A stretch of DNA of 64,000 nucleotides from Urinicoccus massiliensis (GTDB lineage: Bacteria; Bacillota; Clostridia; Tissierellales; Peptoniphilaceae), in assembly GCF_900120405.1 (NCBI RefSeq), contig NZ_LT635493.1, positions 285,037-349,036 on the forward strand, in the 5' to 3' direction. A model generated the notes under the pieces. That model was not told where the DNA came from. It was given only the letters and a program-made list of their open reading frames with translations, and searched no databases. Both the position numbers and the translations under genes were made by a program. Shown piece by piece: positions 28,118 through 36,911 of the stretch. Positions within the stretch are counted from its first letter, which is position 1, and each line of letters opens with the position of its first letter.

Positions 28118-28942
28118 TCAACCCTCCATTTGATTTAACTTGGCATGGTAAAAAAGAGCCTGCTGGGCATAGCCAGCATAGGGGCCAAAAAGGTCCTGGG
28201 CCAAGGCCTCATAGTCTTTTTCTCCACTTTTGGGAAAGTGCTTTTTCAAAGCCCGTTTCATCCAAACATCCACCGGGAAGCCCTGCCAGTTGTGGAGGCC
28301 AAACAAGAGGATGCAATGGGCCACCTTGGGTCCCACCCCACTGAGTTTCCTTAGTTCCTTCATGGCCAGGTCCTTGTCCTTAGTTTCCTTTAAGGCCTCC
28401 AAGTCCACCTGGCCCTCTAAAATCTGCCGGGTAGTCTTGACCAGGTATTGGTCCCGGTAGCCCAACTTTATTTTTTCTCGAAAGTCCTCCCGGCAAACCC
28501 CGGCCAGGTCCTGGGGCCTGGGAAAGCTGTAATAGGTCCCCCACTGGTCCTGTCTTTTAATCCCATAATTTTGGCAAAGGGCAAAGAGAGACTTACGAAT
28601 CCTGGGAATATTGGAGTTGGCTGAAATAATAAAGGCCACCACCACCTCCCAGGGGTCCTGCCTCAAGATGTGGATTCCTGAGGCAGCCGTCAAAGCCGGC
28701 CGTAAAAATTCGTGACTTGCTAGGGTCTCTTCCACAGCCTGGTAGTCCCGGTTCAAGTCAAAAAAGTCCTCCAGATCCCTTCTTGCCACTGGACCCTGGA
28801 CCTCTAAAAAGCCCTCTCCCTGTCGGGCCCAAATCCTTTGGTCCTTAAAGTAAACCAGGTAGCCCCCATCCAGGGCCTGGGTCCGGAAGAATTGCCCGCA
28901 AAAAAGGGTTTTTTCCAGGTCCATACTTGTTTTTATCTTCAT
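28118..28942 (-). CDS. ogg: 8-oxoguanine DNA glycosylase/AP lyase (OGG1-like HhH-GPD)
   Basis: 274 residues. Helix-hairpin-helix LSGVGPKVAHCILLFG contains the Schiff-base lysine of the OGG1 type (GVG.KVA.C). FPVDVWMKR supplies the catalytic aspartate. An N-terminal OGG_N-like beta domain (LFCGQFFRTQ...) is also present. It excises oxidised purines from DNA. AlkA-type enzymes lack the lysine, so OGG is favoured. It lies downstream of rex, separated by a terminator. Confidence 0.88.
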   Translation of the reverse strand: MKIKTSMDLEKTLFCGQFFRTQALDGGYLVYFKDQRIWARQGEGFLEVQGPVARRDLEDFFDLNRDYQAVEETLASHEFLRPALTAASGIHILRQDPWEVVVAFIISANSNIPRIRKSLFALCQNYGIKRQDQWGTYYSFPRPQDLAGVCREDFREKIKLGYRDQYLVKTTRQILEGQVDLEALKETKDKDLAMKELRKLSGVGPKVAHCILLFGLHNWQGFPVDVWMKRALKKHFPKSGEKDYEALAQDLFGPYAGYAQQALFYHAKLNQMEG

Positions 28943-28961
28943 CGTTACTCTTCCTAAATGA

Positions 28962-28989
28962 CAAAAAGCTCTCCCAGGGAGAGCTTCTA
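28962..28989 (-). terminator. rex terminator
   Basis: Minus-strand perfect stem AAGCTCTCCC/GGGAGAGCTT followed by TTTTGTC, immediately after the rex stop. Confidence 0.9.
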
Positions 28990-29625
28990 CTATTTCTTTT
29001 CCGTTAGATAGTATGACAGGGTCAATAAGCTATCGTTTAAACGGACACTTTCCAAAATGACATCTTCCGGTACCACCAAGTCTACAGGGGCAAAGTTCCA
29101 AATCCCTTTGATTCCCGCAGCAACAAAGTCATCAGCAATTTTTTGGGACCCATCCTTGGGTACTGTGATAATCCCCACTTCCACCTTGTTCTTTTTGATA
29201 AAGTCCGCCATGTCATCCAAGGAATAGACCTTGAGACCGTCAATAACCTTGCCTACTTTTTCCGGATTTTTATCGAACATGGCCAGGATTTCAAAGCCCG
29301 AGGCCTTAAAGCCAGAATAGGTTGAAATAACTGACCCCAGTCGACCTGCCCCAACAACTACAGCCCTATATGTCTTATCGATACCAAGAATCTTGGCAAT
29401 CTCTGTATGTAGGGCTTGAACATTATAGCCGTAACCTTGTTGGCCAAAACCCCCGAAATTATTCAAATCTTGGCGTATTTGCGAGGCCGTAAAGCCTGTA
29501 AGTCCACTTAGTTCTTGGGAGGAAATGCGATCAACGTTGCGGTCCAGAAGATCGGACAGGTAGCGATGATACTTTGGTAGCCGTCGAATAACAATATCTG
29601 ATACTTTTTTTATCTCTTTTGCCAA
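28990..29625 (-). CDS. rex: Redox-sensing transcriptional repressor Rex
   Basis: 211 residues, usual length. N-terminal winged helix (IVIRRLPKYHRYLSDL, ASQIRQDLNNFGGFGQQGYGY) and a Rossmann NADH-binding domain (VVVGAGRLGS). C-terminal helix SLTLSYYL-like end (DSLLTLSYYLTE) mediates dimer exchange. It senses NADH/NAD+ and normally represses fermentation genes. The ABC-F gene diverges 138 bases away. No clear Rex operator was recognised in the gap. Confidence 0.96.
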   Translation of the reverse strand: MAKEIKKVSDIVIRRLPKYHRYLSDLLDRNVDRISSQELSGLTGFTASQIRQDLNNFGGFGQQGYGYNVQALHTEIAKILGIDKTYRAVVVGAGRLGSVISTYSGFKASGFEILAMFDKNPEKVGKVIDGLKVYSLDDMADFIKKNKVEVGIITVPKDGSQKIADDFVAAGIKGIWNFAPVDLVVPEDVILESVRLNDSLLTLSYYLTEKK

Positions 29626-29763
29626 TTTTTTCCCTCCTATTAATAAATAATATTCTATCTAATTTAGTATATCCGATTTTTCCTTTTTTTTAAAGTCTTT
29701 TTGTCAAGGATATACCGATTTTTCTCAATTTTTGATACAATAAATGAAGGAAAGGAGCAAAGC

Positions 29764-31650
29764 ATGGCACAAATTTCATTTCACAAGGTTTCCTATGCCT
29801 ATGTCGTCGACCCCATCTTGGACCAGGTGGACTTTGTCCTGGAGCCAGGAGAAAAGGTCGGCCTGGTAGGCAATAACGGGTCCGGGAAAACCACCTTATT
29901 TCAATTAATCAAGGGAAATTTAAGTCCCAACTCAGGAGAAATCAACCGGATGAAGGACCTGAAGATTGGACTTTTATCCCAACATATGTCCTTTTCCGGG
30001 ACAGTTTACGACTCCTGCCTGGAAATTTTTGCCCCGCTTTTCCGGCTCCAGGAGACCATGCACCAAATGGAAGCTGCCATGGCCCATGCCCATGGGGAGG
30101 ACCTCCAAGACCTCATGGACCGCTATGCCAACCTCCAGGAAAAATTTCTCCAGATGGACGGCTACAGCTATGAGTCAAGGATCCGGGGTGTCCTAACAGG
30201 CCTGGGCTTTAACCAGGACCAATGGTCCATGGACAGCCAGGACCTGTCTGGTGGTCAAAGGGCAAGGTTGGGCCTGGCCCAAATCCTCTTGACCCCCTAT
30301 GACGTCTACCTCTTTGACGAACCCACCAACCACCTGGATGTCAAGACCATTGAATTTTTAGAAAAGGCCATTAACGACCTCCAGGCCACTGTCCTGGTCA
30401 TTAGCCACGACCGCTACTTCCTGGACAAGGTCTGTAAAAAAATCTTCCACCTGGAAAACCAGCAATTAAAAGTCTACCAGGGCAACTACACCCACTTCCA
30501 GGCTCGCCACAAGCTGGACCTGGACCTCTACCGCAAGCAATACCAAGACCAGCAAAAAGAAATCAAGCGCCAGGAAGAAATCATCAAGCGCTTTACCAAT
30601 ATGGGCAAGGCCCGGCTCATCCGCCAGGGCCAGTCCCGGCAAAAGCTCCTGAATAAGATGAAGCAAATGGACGCCCCCCTGGAGGCCAAAAAAACCATCC
30701 TCCGCTTTGAAACCAAGGTCCAAAGTGGTCAAGATGTCTTACGGGTCCAAGATGCTCAAAAGTCCTATGACCGCCCCCTCTTTCAGGGGGTCAACCTCAA
30801 CCTCTACAAGGGAGATTCCGTAGGCCTCATCGGCGACAACGGCACCGGCAAGTCCACCCTGGCCAAGGCCATCCTGGGCAAGGTCCCCTTGACTGCCGGA
30901 TCCATCCAGTTGGGTGCCAATGTCCATCTGGGCTATTTTGACCAAGAATTAGCCGACCTGGACCTAAACAAGACCGTTATGGATGAACTTTGGGACCAAT
31001 ACCCCAAGCTGACCCACTATGAGGTCCGGTCCTACCTGGCCAAGTTTTTATTTGTGGGAGATGACTTGTTCAAGACTGTAGAGGAACTTTCCGGTGGAGA
31101 AAGGGGCCGCCTATCCCTCTTAAAGCTCATGCTGTCTGAAGCCAACTTTTTAATCCTGGACGAACCCACCAACCACCTGGATATGGACTCCAAGGAAATT
31201 TTAGAAGATGCCCTGAAACTCTATGAGGGAACCATCTTAACCATTAGCCACGACCGCTACTTTTTAAATGCCGTCAGCAACAAGATTTGGGCCCTGGAAG
31301 ATGGGCAAATCCATGAATTTTTAGGCAACTATGACTACTACCTGGAAAAAACCAAGGAGGAAGAGGACCTGGCCTTTGATGGCGGCCCCTCCAAGACCAG
31401 TCGAAAAAGGGAACAAATCCGGGAACGGCAAGAGCAAAAAAATCGAAAAAAAGAAAAGGAAGACCTGGCCAAGTTGGAAGAAAAAATTGACCAACTGGAA
31501 AAGGACCTGGCCCAGGTGGACCAAGACCTGGCCGACCCGGACCTCTACCAGGACCTGGACAAGACCATGGCCCTGTCCAAAAAACGCCAAGATCTAGAAG
31601 ACCTCTTGGCCCAGGCCATGGACCAATGGGAAGACTTTTTAAGCCAATAA
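29764..31650 (+). CDS. ABC-F family ribosome-associated ATPase
   Basis: 628 residues from ATG 29764 (RBS GGAAAGGAG); an earlier start at 29701 lacks one. Two ABC domains without membrane helices: Walker A GNNGSGKTT and GDNGTGKST, signatures LSGGQRARLGL and LSGGERGRLSL, Walker B VYLFDEPTNHLD and FLILDEPTNHLD. An arm and linker (P-site tRNA interaction motif) lie between them. A charged C-terminal coiled coil covers the last about 90 residues. The layout resembles Bacillus YdiF-type members. A translation factor is more likely than a resistance protein, but resistance cannot be excluded. Confidence 0.9.
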   Translation: MAQISFHKVSYAYVVDPILDQVDFVLEPGEKVGLVGNNGSGKTTLFQLIKGNLSPNSGEINRMKDLKIGLLSQHMSFSGTVYDSCLEIFAPLFRLQETMHQMEAAMAHAHGEDLQDLMDRYANLQEKFLQMDGYSYESRIRGVLTGLGFNQDQWSMDSQDLSGGQRARLGLAQILLTPYDVYLFDEPTNHLDVKTIEFLEKAINDLQATVLVISHDRYFLDKVCKKIFHLENQQLKVYQGNYTHFQARHKLDLDLYRKQYQDQQKEIKRQEEIIKRFTNMGKARLIRQGQSRQKLLNKMKQMDAPLEAKKTILRFETKVQSGQDVLRVQDAQKSYDRPLFQGVNLNLYKGDSVGLIGDNGTGKSTLAKAILGKVPLTAGSIQLGANVHLGYFDQELADLDLNKTVMDELWDQYPKLTHYEVRSYLAKFLFVGDDLFKTVEELSGGERGRLSLLKLMLSEANFLILDEPTNHLDMDSKEILEDALKLYEGTILTISHDRYFLNAVSNKIWALEDGQIHEFLGNYDYYLEKTKEEEDLAFDGGPSKTSRKREQIRERQEQKNRKKEKEDLAKLEEKIDQLEKDLAQVDQDLADPDLYQDLDKTMALSKKRQDLEDLLAQAMDQWEDFLSQ

Positions 31651-31652
31651 AC

Positions 31653-31688
31653 ACGTGTAGGAGAAAATACCTCCTACACGTTTTTATC
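31653..31688. terminator. Bidirectional terminator
   Basis: Perfect 10-bp stem CGTGTAGGAG/CTCCTACACG with T5 tract, between the convergent ABC-F and peroxiredoxin genes. Confidence 0.9.
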
Positions 31689-31698
31689 TTTATTTACA

Positions 31699-32163
31699 TT
31701 ATTTACATTGGCTGACAATTTCTTTAATTTTTTCAATGTCTGGTTTGATGGAATCTTCATACTTGTGGGACCAAAGAACGGTTCCATCGGGTCCAACTAG
31801 GACAACGGCCCGGCCGGAAGATCCGGAATGTTCTTGCCAAACTCCATAGGCCTTAGAAACTTCTCCCAGGGGTTTGAAGTCTGAAAGGATGTTTAAGTTA
31901 CTCAAACACAGGGTTTCTGCCCAAACCTTTTTCGAGGGTTGGGGGTCTACGCTCATACCCAAAACTTCTGTATTGTGGTCTGTGAAGAAGCCATAGTTGG
32001 CTTCAAGATCTCTCATTTGGTCTGTGCAAACAGGAGTAAATGCCAGGGGATGCCAAGACAATAGGACATATTTTCCCTTGTAGTCCGATAGTTTAACATG
32101 GTCTCCTCTTTGGTTGGTTAAATCAAACTCCGGAGCCTTTTGCCCTTTTTCAATAATCGACAT
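31699..32163 (-). CDS. Peroxiredoxin (AhpC/TSA family)
   Basis: 154 residues from ATG 32163 (RBS AAAGGAGG); a start 21 bases upstream is weaker. The peroxidatic cysteine lies in PLAFTPVCTDQ (PxxxTxxC), with Arg later in SSGRAVVLVG. Further cysteines (AETLCLS and a C-terminal QCK) could act as resolving residues. It reduces hydroperoxides. It forms part of a window-wide set of thiol-based antioxidant genes, with the GPx-family and glutaredoxin-like proteins. Confidence 0.92.
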   Translation of the reverse strand: MSIIEKGQKAPEFDLTNQRGDHVKLSDYKGKYVLLSWHPLAFTPVCTDQMRDLEANYGFFTDHNTEVLGMSVDPQPSKKVWAETLCLSNLNILSDFKPLGEVSKAYGVWQEHSGSSGRAVVLVGPDGTVLWSHKYEDSIKPDIEKIKEIVSQCK

Positions 32164-32190
32164 AATTTTTCCTCCTTTACTCAAGACATG

Positions 32191-32212
32191 GGTCTTAACT
32201 TATTTTAAGACC
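32191..32212 (-). promoter_or_regulatory. Perfect inverted repeat upstream of the peroxiredoxin gene
   Basis: GGTCTTAA-N6-TTAAGACC, perfect 8-bp arms, 28 bases before the peroxiredoxin ATG. No T tract follows on either strand, so an operator is more likely than a terminator. It does not match the PerR box. Confidence 0.4.
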
Positions 32213-32243
32213 TTGTATTGTCCTTATACCCAATTTGGAAAAA

Positions 32244-34001
32244 TTATCTCCATCTTTCCACAAAGCTTTTAAAAAATTTTCCAACAACAATGGAAAACCG
32301 GTCCATGTCCTTGATATAGGCAAAGTCTTTTCCGTAAATTTTCAACTCCTTGGCCAGGTCTTCTTCCTGGCCGGTAAAGACTCCCAGGACCTGGATTCCC
32401 TTCAGCCGGAGATTTAAAACCATCTGGGCTGTATCCTCCAGGGCCTCCTGGTCTTCATAGTTGAGGCCGGGACTTGTCTGGTCAGCTGACAGGCCCAGGT
32501 GGATCCGGTCATTGGGTCGCCCATCGCTTAAGACCACCAGGAGAGATTGCCGGTTGGGATCTTTTTTCATACTCTCATAGAGGTAGGCCAGGGCCAGGCC
32601 ATCTCGGTTGGACCCGGTGGCCTGGTAGCGAAAAATCTGCCGGTTTTCCTGGATTCCATCCTGGTAGTCCCGATATTCTTCTATGACTAAATAGTTGTAG
32701 AGGTTGTGGAAGCCCAAAACCCGGGTGGGAATGTGGAGGGCCACCAGGGCCTGGGCCAGGATATAGGCCTGGATGGCCACATCTTCCTGGTGGTCTTCCT
32801 GGGACCCCGAGGCATCCATTAAAAGGTCTACCGTAAACTGCCCCGGCTCCTGGGCCAGGTGGTTTCGAAAGACCTGGTGGTTGTCCAAGACAACTTCCTG
32901 CCAAACCCAGGCCGCTTCCAGGTCTCCGGACCTGGACCTTTGACTGTCCTCTTGGCTTTGGTCCAAGAGGGTCTTTTTTAAAAGACTCTTTAGTTGGTTG
33001 ATGTTTCTCCGATAAATGGTGGCCTTGTCTTGAAAGGCCTGGAGGTTTTTCTTTTCTTGGTCTTGGGCCAGGGACTGGTAGTAGCAGGACTTCATATCCT
33101 GGAGATAGTGGCCCTTGGTCCTGTGGAGGCGGATGCCCTGGTGGATGCCCCGACAAATTTTCTCTTCCAGGGCCAAAAGTCGACTCCCTTCCTGGGAGGC
33201 TTGACCATAGTGCTGGATGACTTTTTCATGAATTTTGGGGTCAAAGGGACTTTGGGACTGACCCGGGTCCCCAGCTGCCTCCTCCAGGGCCTGGACCTCT
33301 TCATCCATTAGGAGGACGCCGGTAAATTCTGCTGCTTCAATGGTATATTTTTCCAGGGAGTCTGTTTCCTTGACCTTGTCTTGGGCCGAAAGAATTTTTG
33401 CATCCTTGCCTTGGTCTTTCCTGGCCTGGGACTTTTCTTTCCAGCCTTCTTGAGAATGCGAAATCTGTCCAGGTCCTGCTTCCCGCTTCCAGGCCAGGCT
33501 CCGATAAATTTTTTCCAAGTCCCGGATGGCCTGGTCCGTTTCCAGGGGACTTTTTTTCATAAGGTCTTTTAGGATTTTTTCATAGAAAGACCCAGCCTCC
33601 AAGCCCCCGTCCAGGGCCTGGATGTAGGCATACAAAACCTCCTCCTGAAAGGTCTTGTCCCTTTTTTCTTGCAACTTTTCCTTTACATCTTCCAGGTAGG
33701 ATAGACGATGGGCATAGGCCCCGGGTCTTTCTTCCTCCATCAGGTCCTTGAGTTGGTAGTCAAAATAAAGCTGGGCCAGGACCCTTAGGTCCCGGTCATG
33801 GTCTCCGGAATAAACCCGGCTCCGGAAAAAATGTAGAAGTTTTTTCCCATCATAGTATTTATAAATCAAACCCTCCAGGCTATTGCTATAGACCAGGCCT
33901 CCCTGGGAAACCAGCCGGTCCTTGGGCAGGCTTTCATAGGTCCCGGCCACTGTCCAAAGGACGTTGTCTTCCCTGACTTGGTCCCCTTCTTGCCTAGTCA
34001 A
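32244..34001 (-). CDS. VWA-domain protein (CobT/NorD-like), partner of the MoxR-type AAA ATPase
   Basis: 585 residues. The C-terminal von Willebrand A domain has a complete MIDAS: DASGS (in LLMDASGSQ), a following Ser/Asn-Arg-Asp loop (GSNRDG) and VVLSDGRPND, the last typical of CobT and NorD. The first about 350 residues are helical, very acidic and Gln-rich. The start overlaps the AAA gene by 8 bases. Such AAA/VWA pairs remodel protein complexes or insert metal cofactors. The client is unknown. Confidence 0.82.
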   Translation of the reverse strand: MTRQEGDQVREDNVLWTVAGTYESLPKDRLVSQGGLVYSNSLEGLIYKYYDGKKLLHFFRSRVYSGDHDRDLRVLAQLYFDYQLKDLMEEERPGAYAHRLSYLEDVKEKLQEKRDKTFQEEVLYAYIQALDGGLEAGSFYEKILKDLMKKSPLETDQAIRDLEKIYRSLAWKREAGPGQISHSQEGWKEKSQARKDQGKDAKILSAQDKVKETDSLEKYTIEAAEFTGVLLMDEEVQALEEAAGDPGQSQSPFDPKIHEKVIQHYGQASQEGSRLLALEEKICRGIHQGIRLHRTKGHYLQDMKSCYYQSLAQDQEKKNLQAFQDKATIYRRNINQLKSLLKKTLLDQSQEDSQRSRSGDLEAAWVWQEVVLDNHQVFRNHLAQEPGQFTVDLLMDASGSQEDHQEDVAIQAYILAQALVALHIPTRVLGFHNLYNYLVIEEYRDYQDGIQENRQIFRYQATGSNRDGLALAYLYESMKKDPNRQSLLVVLSDGRPNDRIHLGLSADQTSPGLNYEDQEALEDTAQMVLNLRLKGIQVLGVFTGQEEDLAKELKIYGKDFAYIKDMDRFSIVVGKFFKSFVERWR

Positions 34002-34917
34002 AGAAATCCTGCCCCTTCATGTCCTGGCTAAAGAGGGTCTTGATGGTATCTTGGACCAGGTCTTTTTCATAGGTATCAAAACACTTGTTGGCCAGGCCCA
34101 GGTCCAGGGCTGGAAAAATTCCCAGACCCCTTTTCATAAGTTGGAGGGCGTAAAGGAGTCCCCTTAGGTCAATGGCCTTGGAGGAAATTTCTGCATGGAG
34201 ACTTTTTTCTTGCAGGTCCATAAAGAGCTGGCTAAAGGCTTGGGCCGGGTCTCGATGGATCCCAGTGTGGTCCATGAGGATCTTAATCAAATCTTCTTGA
34301 GAGATGGCCGGCATGTCCAAGACTAAAAACCGGCTCACCAGGGCCTCGTTTAGGTCCCGGGTTCCCAGGTAGCCATGGTTCATGGTGGCCAAAAAACGGC
34401 TGGCAGGATGGAGCCTCAAGAGGTCGTAACCCGGAATATCTAAAATCCGCCGGTCATCCAGGGCTGAATGGATAACGGACAGGGCCTCGTTTTTTGCCAT
34501 GTTGATTTCGTCCAGGACTCCAAAACCCCCATACCTGGCTGCCTGGTAGACAGGCCCCGGTTTGAGAACTACTTCCCCATCCTTGAAGGTATCGCTGGCC
34601 ACCAGGCCATGGGCATCGCTGGTCATGTTCAAGGAAACCGTCCATTGGGGTCGGCCAAAGAGGAAGGACAGGTTTTCACACAGGACATTTTTCCCCGTGG
34701 CCTTGGGCCCCGACAGGAGGAGGTGGGCCCCTTCCAATAGGGCCAGGATGGCCTGGGTCCAAACTACCCCTCCGTAAAATTTATAGTTTAAGGTCCCAAT
34801 CCGGTCTTCCATTTCCCGGGGGTATTCCTCCCGAAAGGCCTTAACCTCTGTCAAAAGGGCATCTGCCACCCCCTGGCTCCGTAAAAATTCTTCAAAGCTT
34901 TCCATGGTCATGGTCAT
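33994..34917 (-). CDS. MoxR-type AAA+ ATPase
   Basis: 307 residues from ATG 34917 (RBS GAAGGAGGGG); the apparent extension to 35022 is the neighbouring gene in another frame. Walker A GPKATGKNV (note Asn after Lys), Walker B GFGVLDEINMA, sensor-1 FLATMNHGY and Arg-finger region NEALVSRF. It resembles the CobS/NorQ/MoxR group and is paired with the VWA gene that overlaps its end. It overlaps the upstream YhfC-type protease gene by 26 bases, so the three are one unit. Confidence 0.88.
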   Translation of the reverse strand: MTMTMESFEEFLRSQGVADALLTEVKAFREEYPREMEDRIGTLNYKFYGGVVWTQAILALLEGAHLLLSGPKATGKNVLCENLSFLFGRPQWTVSLNMTSDAHGLVASDTFKDGEVVLKPGPVYQAARYGGFGVLDEINMAKNEALSVIHSALDDRRILDIPGYDLLRLHPASRFLATMNHGYLGTRDLNEALVSRFLVLDMPAISQEDLIKILMDHTGIHRDPAQAFSQLFMDLQEKSLHAEISSKAIDLRGLLYALQLMKRGLGIFPALDLGLANKCFDTYEKDLVQDTIKTLFSQDMKGQDFFD

Positions 34918-35728
34918 AATCCACCCCTCCTTCCTTCTCTTGCAAAACTTCCCCTGCCTTTTTCCTATAGACCCGGCTGAGCCAGTAAAAGATGGCCAGG
35001 ACCATAACCAAGTAGCCGGCATAAATGGCCGGGAGGTTTTTCACCAGGCCCACTTGATAGAGCACAGCTGGCAGGTCCATGAGAAAGTGTAGACCTATAG
35101 CTAAAACCAGGGCTGATTTTTTCAAAAATCCCCGGACAATAAAATAGACTAAAAGGGCCATGGCCAAGTGGAAACTCAGGGCTAAGATCCTTTCCACCAA
35201 AGGCAGGATCATTTGGACCCCCTGGATGGAGGCCAGGGCCTGGATGGTCTCCTTAACCTGGCCATGGTAGGCCGGAGGAATGTCCTTTAAGATGGCCGGC
35301 AAGCCCAGGGCATTAACCTTTCTCTCCAAGAAAAACTGGCTAATCCCCGTTAGACCCACCAGGATGGTCATTTCAAACCCTCCATGTCCCAGGCCATATT
35401 GGAGGGCGTCATAGGTCCCCAAACCTTTCTTCTGGTCCATGAGTTTCAGGACATAATAACGGGGAATTTCTTCAAAAATTCCCGCTGCCAAGGCCCCATA
35501 AAGGACATAGAGCCAGACTTGATTCTCCCGGTCAATATGGGGCAGAACCACTGCATGAAGCATCTTTTCTAAAACTAGGGCAAAGGAAAAAAAGACCAAG
35601 GCCCCGGCTAGGGCATACTTAATCCTTGCATTTTTTCTTATATTTAAATAGACCATGCCCGTAAGGGGGACCAGGATACAGACCAACCCCAGGGCCAATT
35701 GGCCGTAGATTTGCGCATTGCTAAACAT
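34892..35728 (-). CDS. YhfC/PrsW-like intramembrane metalloprotease candidate
   Basis: 278 residues from ATG 35728 (RBS AAAGGAGG), seven or eight hydrophobic helices. Three conserved polar motifs lie in membrane segments: GIFEEIPRYY (Glu-Glu), YGLGHGGFE (His, Glu) and GLHFLMDLPA (His, Asp). This is the arrangement of YhfC and PrsW/CPBP-type membrane proteases. It heads the operon with the AAA and VWA genes. The substrate is unknown. Confidence 0.8.
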   Translation of the reverse strand: MFSNAQIYGQLALGLVCILVPLTGMVYLNIRKNARIKYALAGALVFFSFALVLEKMLHAVVLPHIDRENQVWLYVLYGALAAGIFEEIPRYYVLKLMDQKKGLGTYDALQYGLGHGGFEMTILVGLTGISQFFLERKVNALGLPAILKDIPPAYHGQVKETIQALASIQGVQMILPLVERILALSFHLAMALLVYFIVRGFLKKSALVLAIGLHFLMDLPAVLYQVGLVKNLPAIYAGYLVMVLAIFYWLSRVYRKKAGEVLQEKEGGVDYDHDHGKL

Positions 35729-35824
35729 GTCAACCTCCTTTGTATTTGGTCTTTTCATTATAGCATGAATGTCTCCCCCTCTACAGGAAAATGTGGTAGA
35801 CTAGAAAGAGAAAGTGAGGTCCTT

Positions 35825-36775
35825 ATGAAATTATTAATTACGAGCCGGATACCCCAAGAAATTTTTGACGATTTAGCCAAAGTTTATACCATAGACTACC
35901 ACGATTCCCTGGAGCCCCTATCTCCAGAAGAAATCAAGATGCGGATCCAAGATGTCGACGCCCTCTTGTGCCCCCTTTCCGACAAGATTGACCGGGAAAT
36001 TTTAGATGCAGGAGAAAATTTAAAGTTGGTGGCCAACTACGGCGCCGGTTTTGACAATATCGACACCAAGTATGCCGCCTATAAAAACATTGCCGTTTCC
36101 AATGCCCCGGCCCCTTCTTCGGCTGTATCTACAGCCGAGATGACCTTCAGCCTCCTCTTGGCAGCAGCCCGGGGACTCATTCCCGGAGACAAGCTGGTTC
36201 GCCAAGGAGACTTCCAAGGCTGGCGGCCCACCTTCTTTTTGGGTCACCAAGTCAAGGGCAAGGTCCTGGGCATTATTGGCCTGGGTCATATTGGGTCTGA
36301 ACTAGCCAAAAGAGCCCTGGCCTTTGGCATGGAAGTGGTTTATTTTTCCAGGACCCGGAAAAGCGACCTGGAAGACCTGGGCCTCAAATACCTGGATTTA
36401 GCCCAAGTCCTACAAAAATCCGACTTTGTCAGTCTCCACCTCTCCTACCAACCCCAACTCCACCACTTGATTTCCAAGGATGCCCTGGAGTTAATGAAGG
36501 AGTCTGCCATCCTCATCAATGCCTCCCGGGGACCCATTGTAGATGAAAAAGCCCTGGTCCAAGCCTTGAAGGAGAAAAAAATTGCCGGAGCCGCCTTGGA
36601 CGTCTATGAGTTTGAACCCAAGGTCCACCCTGACCTCTTAACCATGGACCAAGTGGTCCTGTCTCCCCACCTGGGCAATGCCACCTATGCCGCCCGGATG
36701 GAAATGGGAGAAAATGCCCGGGACAACCTCCTGGCCCTGGCCCAAGGCAAGGACCTTCCCAACCGGGTGAATTAA
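35825..36775 (+). CDS. D-isomer-specific 2-hydroxyacid dehydrogenase (glyoxylate/hydroxypyruvate reductase type)
   Basis: 316 residues from ATG 35825; the earlier in-frame start lies in the divergent gene. NAD(P) motif GIIGLGHIGSELAKRA, followed by FSRTRK (basic residues that favour NADPH). Catalytic Arg in NASRGPIVDE, Glu in YEFEPKVHP, His in LSPHLGNAT. It reduces a 2-keto acid such as glyoxylate or hydroxypyruvate; the exact substrate is not decided by sequence. It is a single gene closed by a terminator. Confidence 0.9.
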   Translation: MKLLITSRIPQEIFDDLAKVYTIDYHDSLEPLSPEEIKMRIQDVDALLCPLSDKIDREILDAGENLKLVANYGAGFDNIDTKYAAYKNIAVSNAPAPSSAVSTAEMTFSLLLAAARGLIPGDKLVRQGDFQGWRPTFFLGHQVKGKVLGIIGLGHIGSELAKRALAFGMEVVYFSRTRKSDLEDLGLKYLDLAQVLQKSDFVSLHLSYQPQLHHLISKDALELMKESAILINASRGPIVDEKALVQALKEKKIAGAALDVYEFEPKVHPDLLTMDQVVLSPHLGNATYAARMEMGENARDNLLALAQGKDLPNRVN

Positions 36776-36784
36776 AATTTCGAA

Positions 36785-36815
36785 AGACTAAACCGGGCCT
36801 AGCCCGGCTTTTTCT
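36785..36815 (+). terminator. Terminator after the 2-hydroxyacid dehydrogenase
   Basis: AACCGGGC/GCCCGG stem with T5 tract, within 15 bases of the stop. Confidence 0.85.
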
Positions 36816-36858
36816 TGGCTAAATTTATAAAAAATCTTAAAAAGCCCAAGATTTTCTA

Positions 36859-36867
36859 TGCTATAAT
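36859..36867 (+). promoter_or_regulatory. Extended -10 promoter of malic enzyme and fumarase
   Basis: TGCTATAAT (TG-N-TATAAT) with no good -35, 45 bases upstream of the malic enzyme ATG. Confidence 0.5.
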
Positions 36868-36911
36868 CTACTTAAGCAAATTATTTTCCAATCAATGTAT
36901 AAGGGGGAACC

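Noticed and set aside
31274-31654. Pro/Gly-rich minus-strand frames inside the ABC-F gene
   Set aside because: They are antisense shadows of the GC-rich coiled-coil coding part of the ABC-F gene.
34918-35022. N-terminal extension of the AAA ATPase
   Set aside because: It is the overlapping YhfC-like gene read in a wrong frame.
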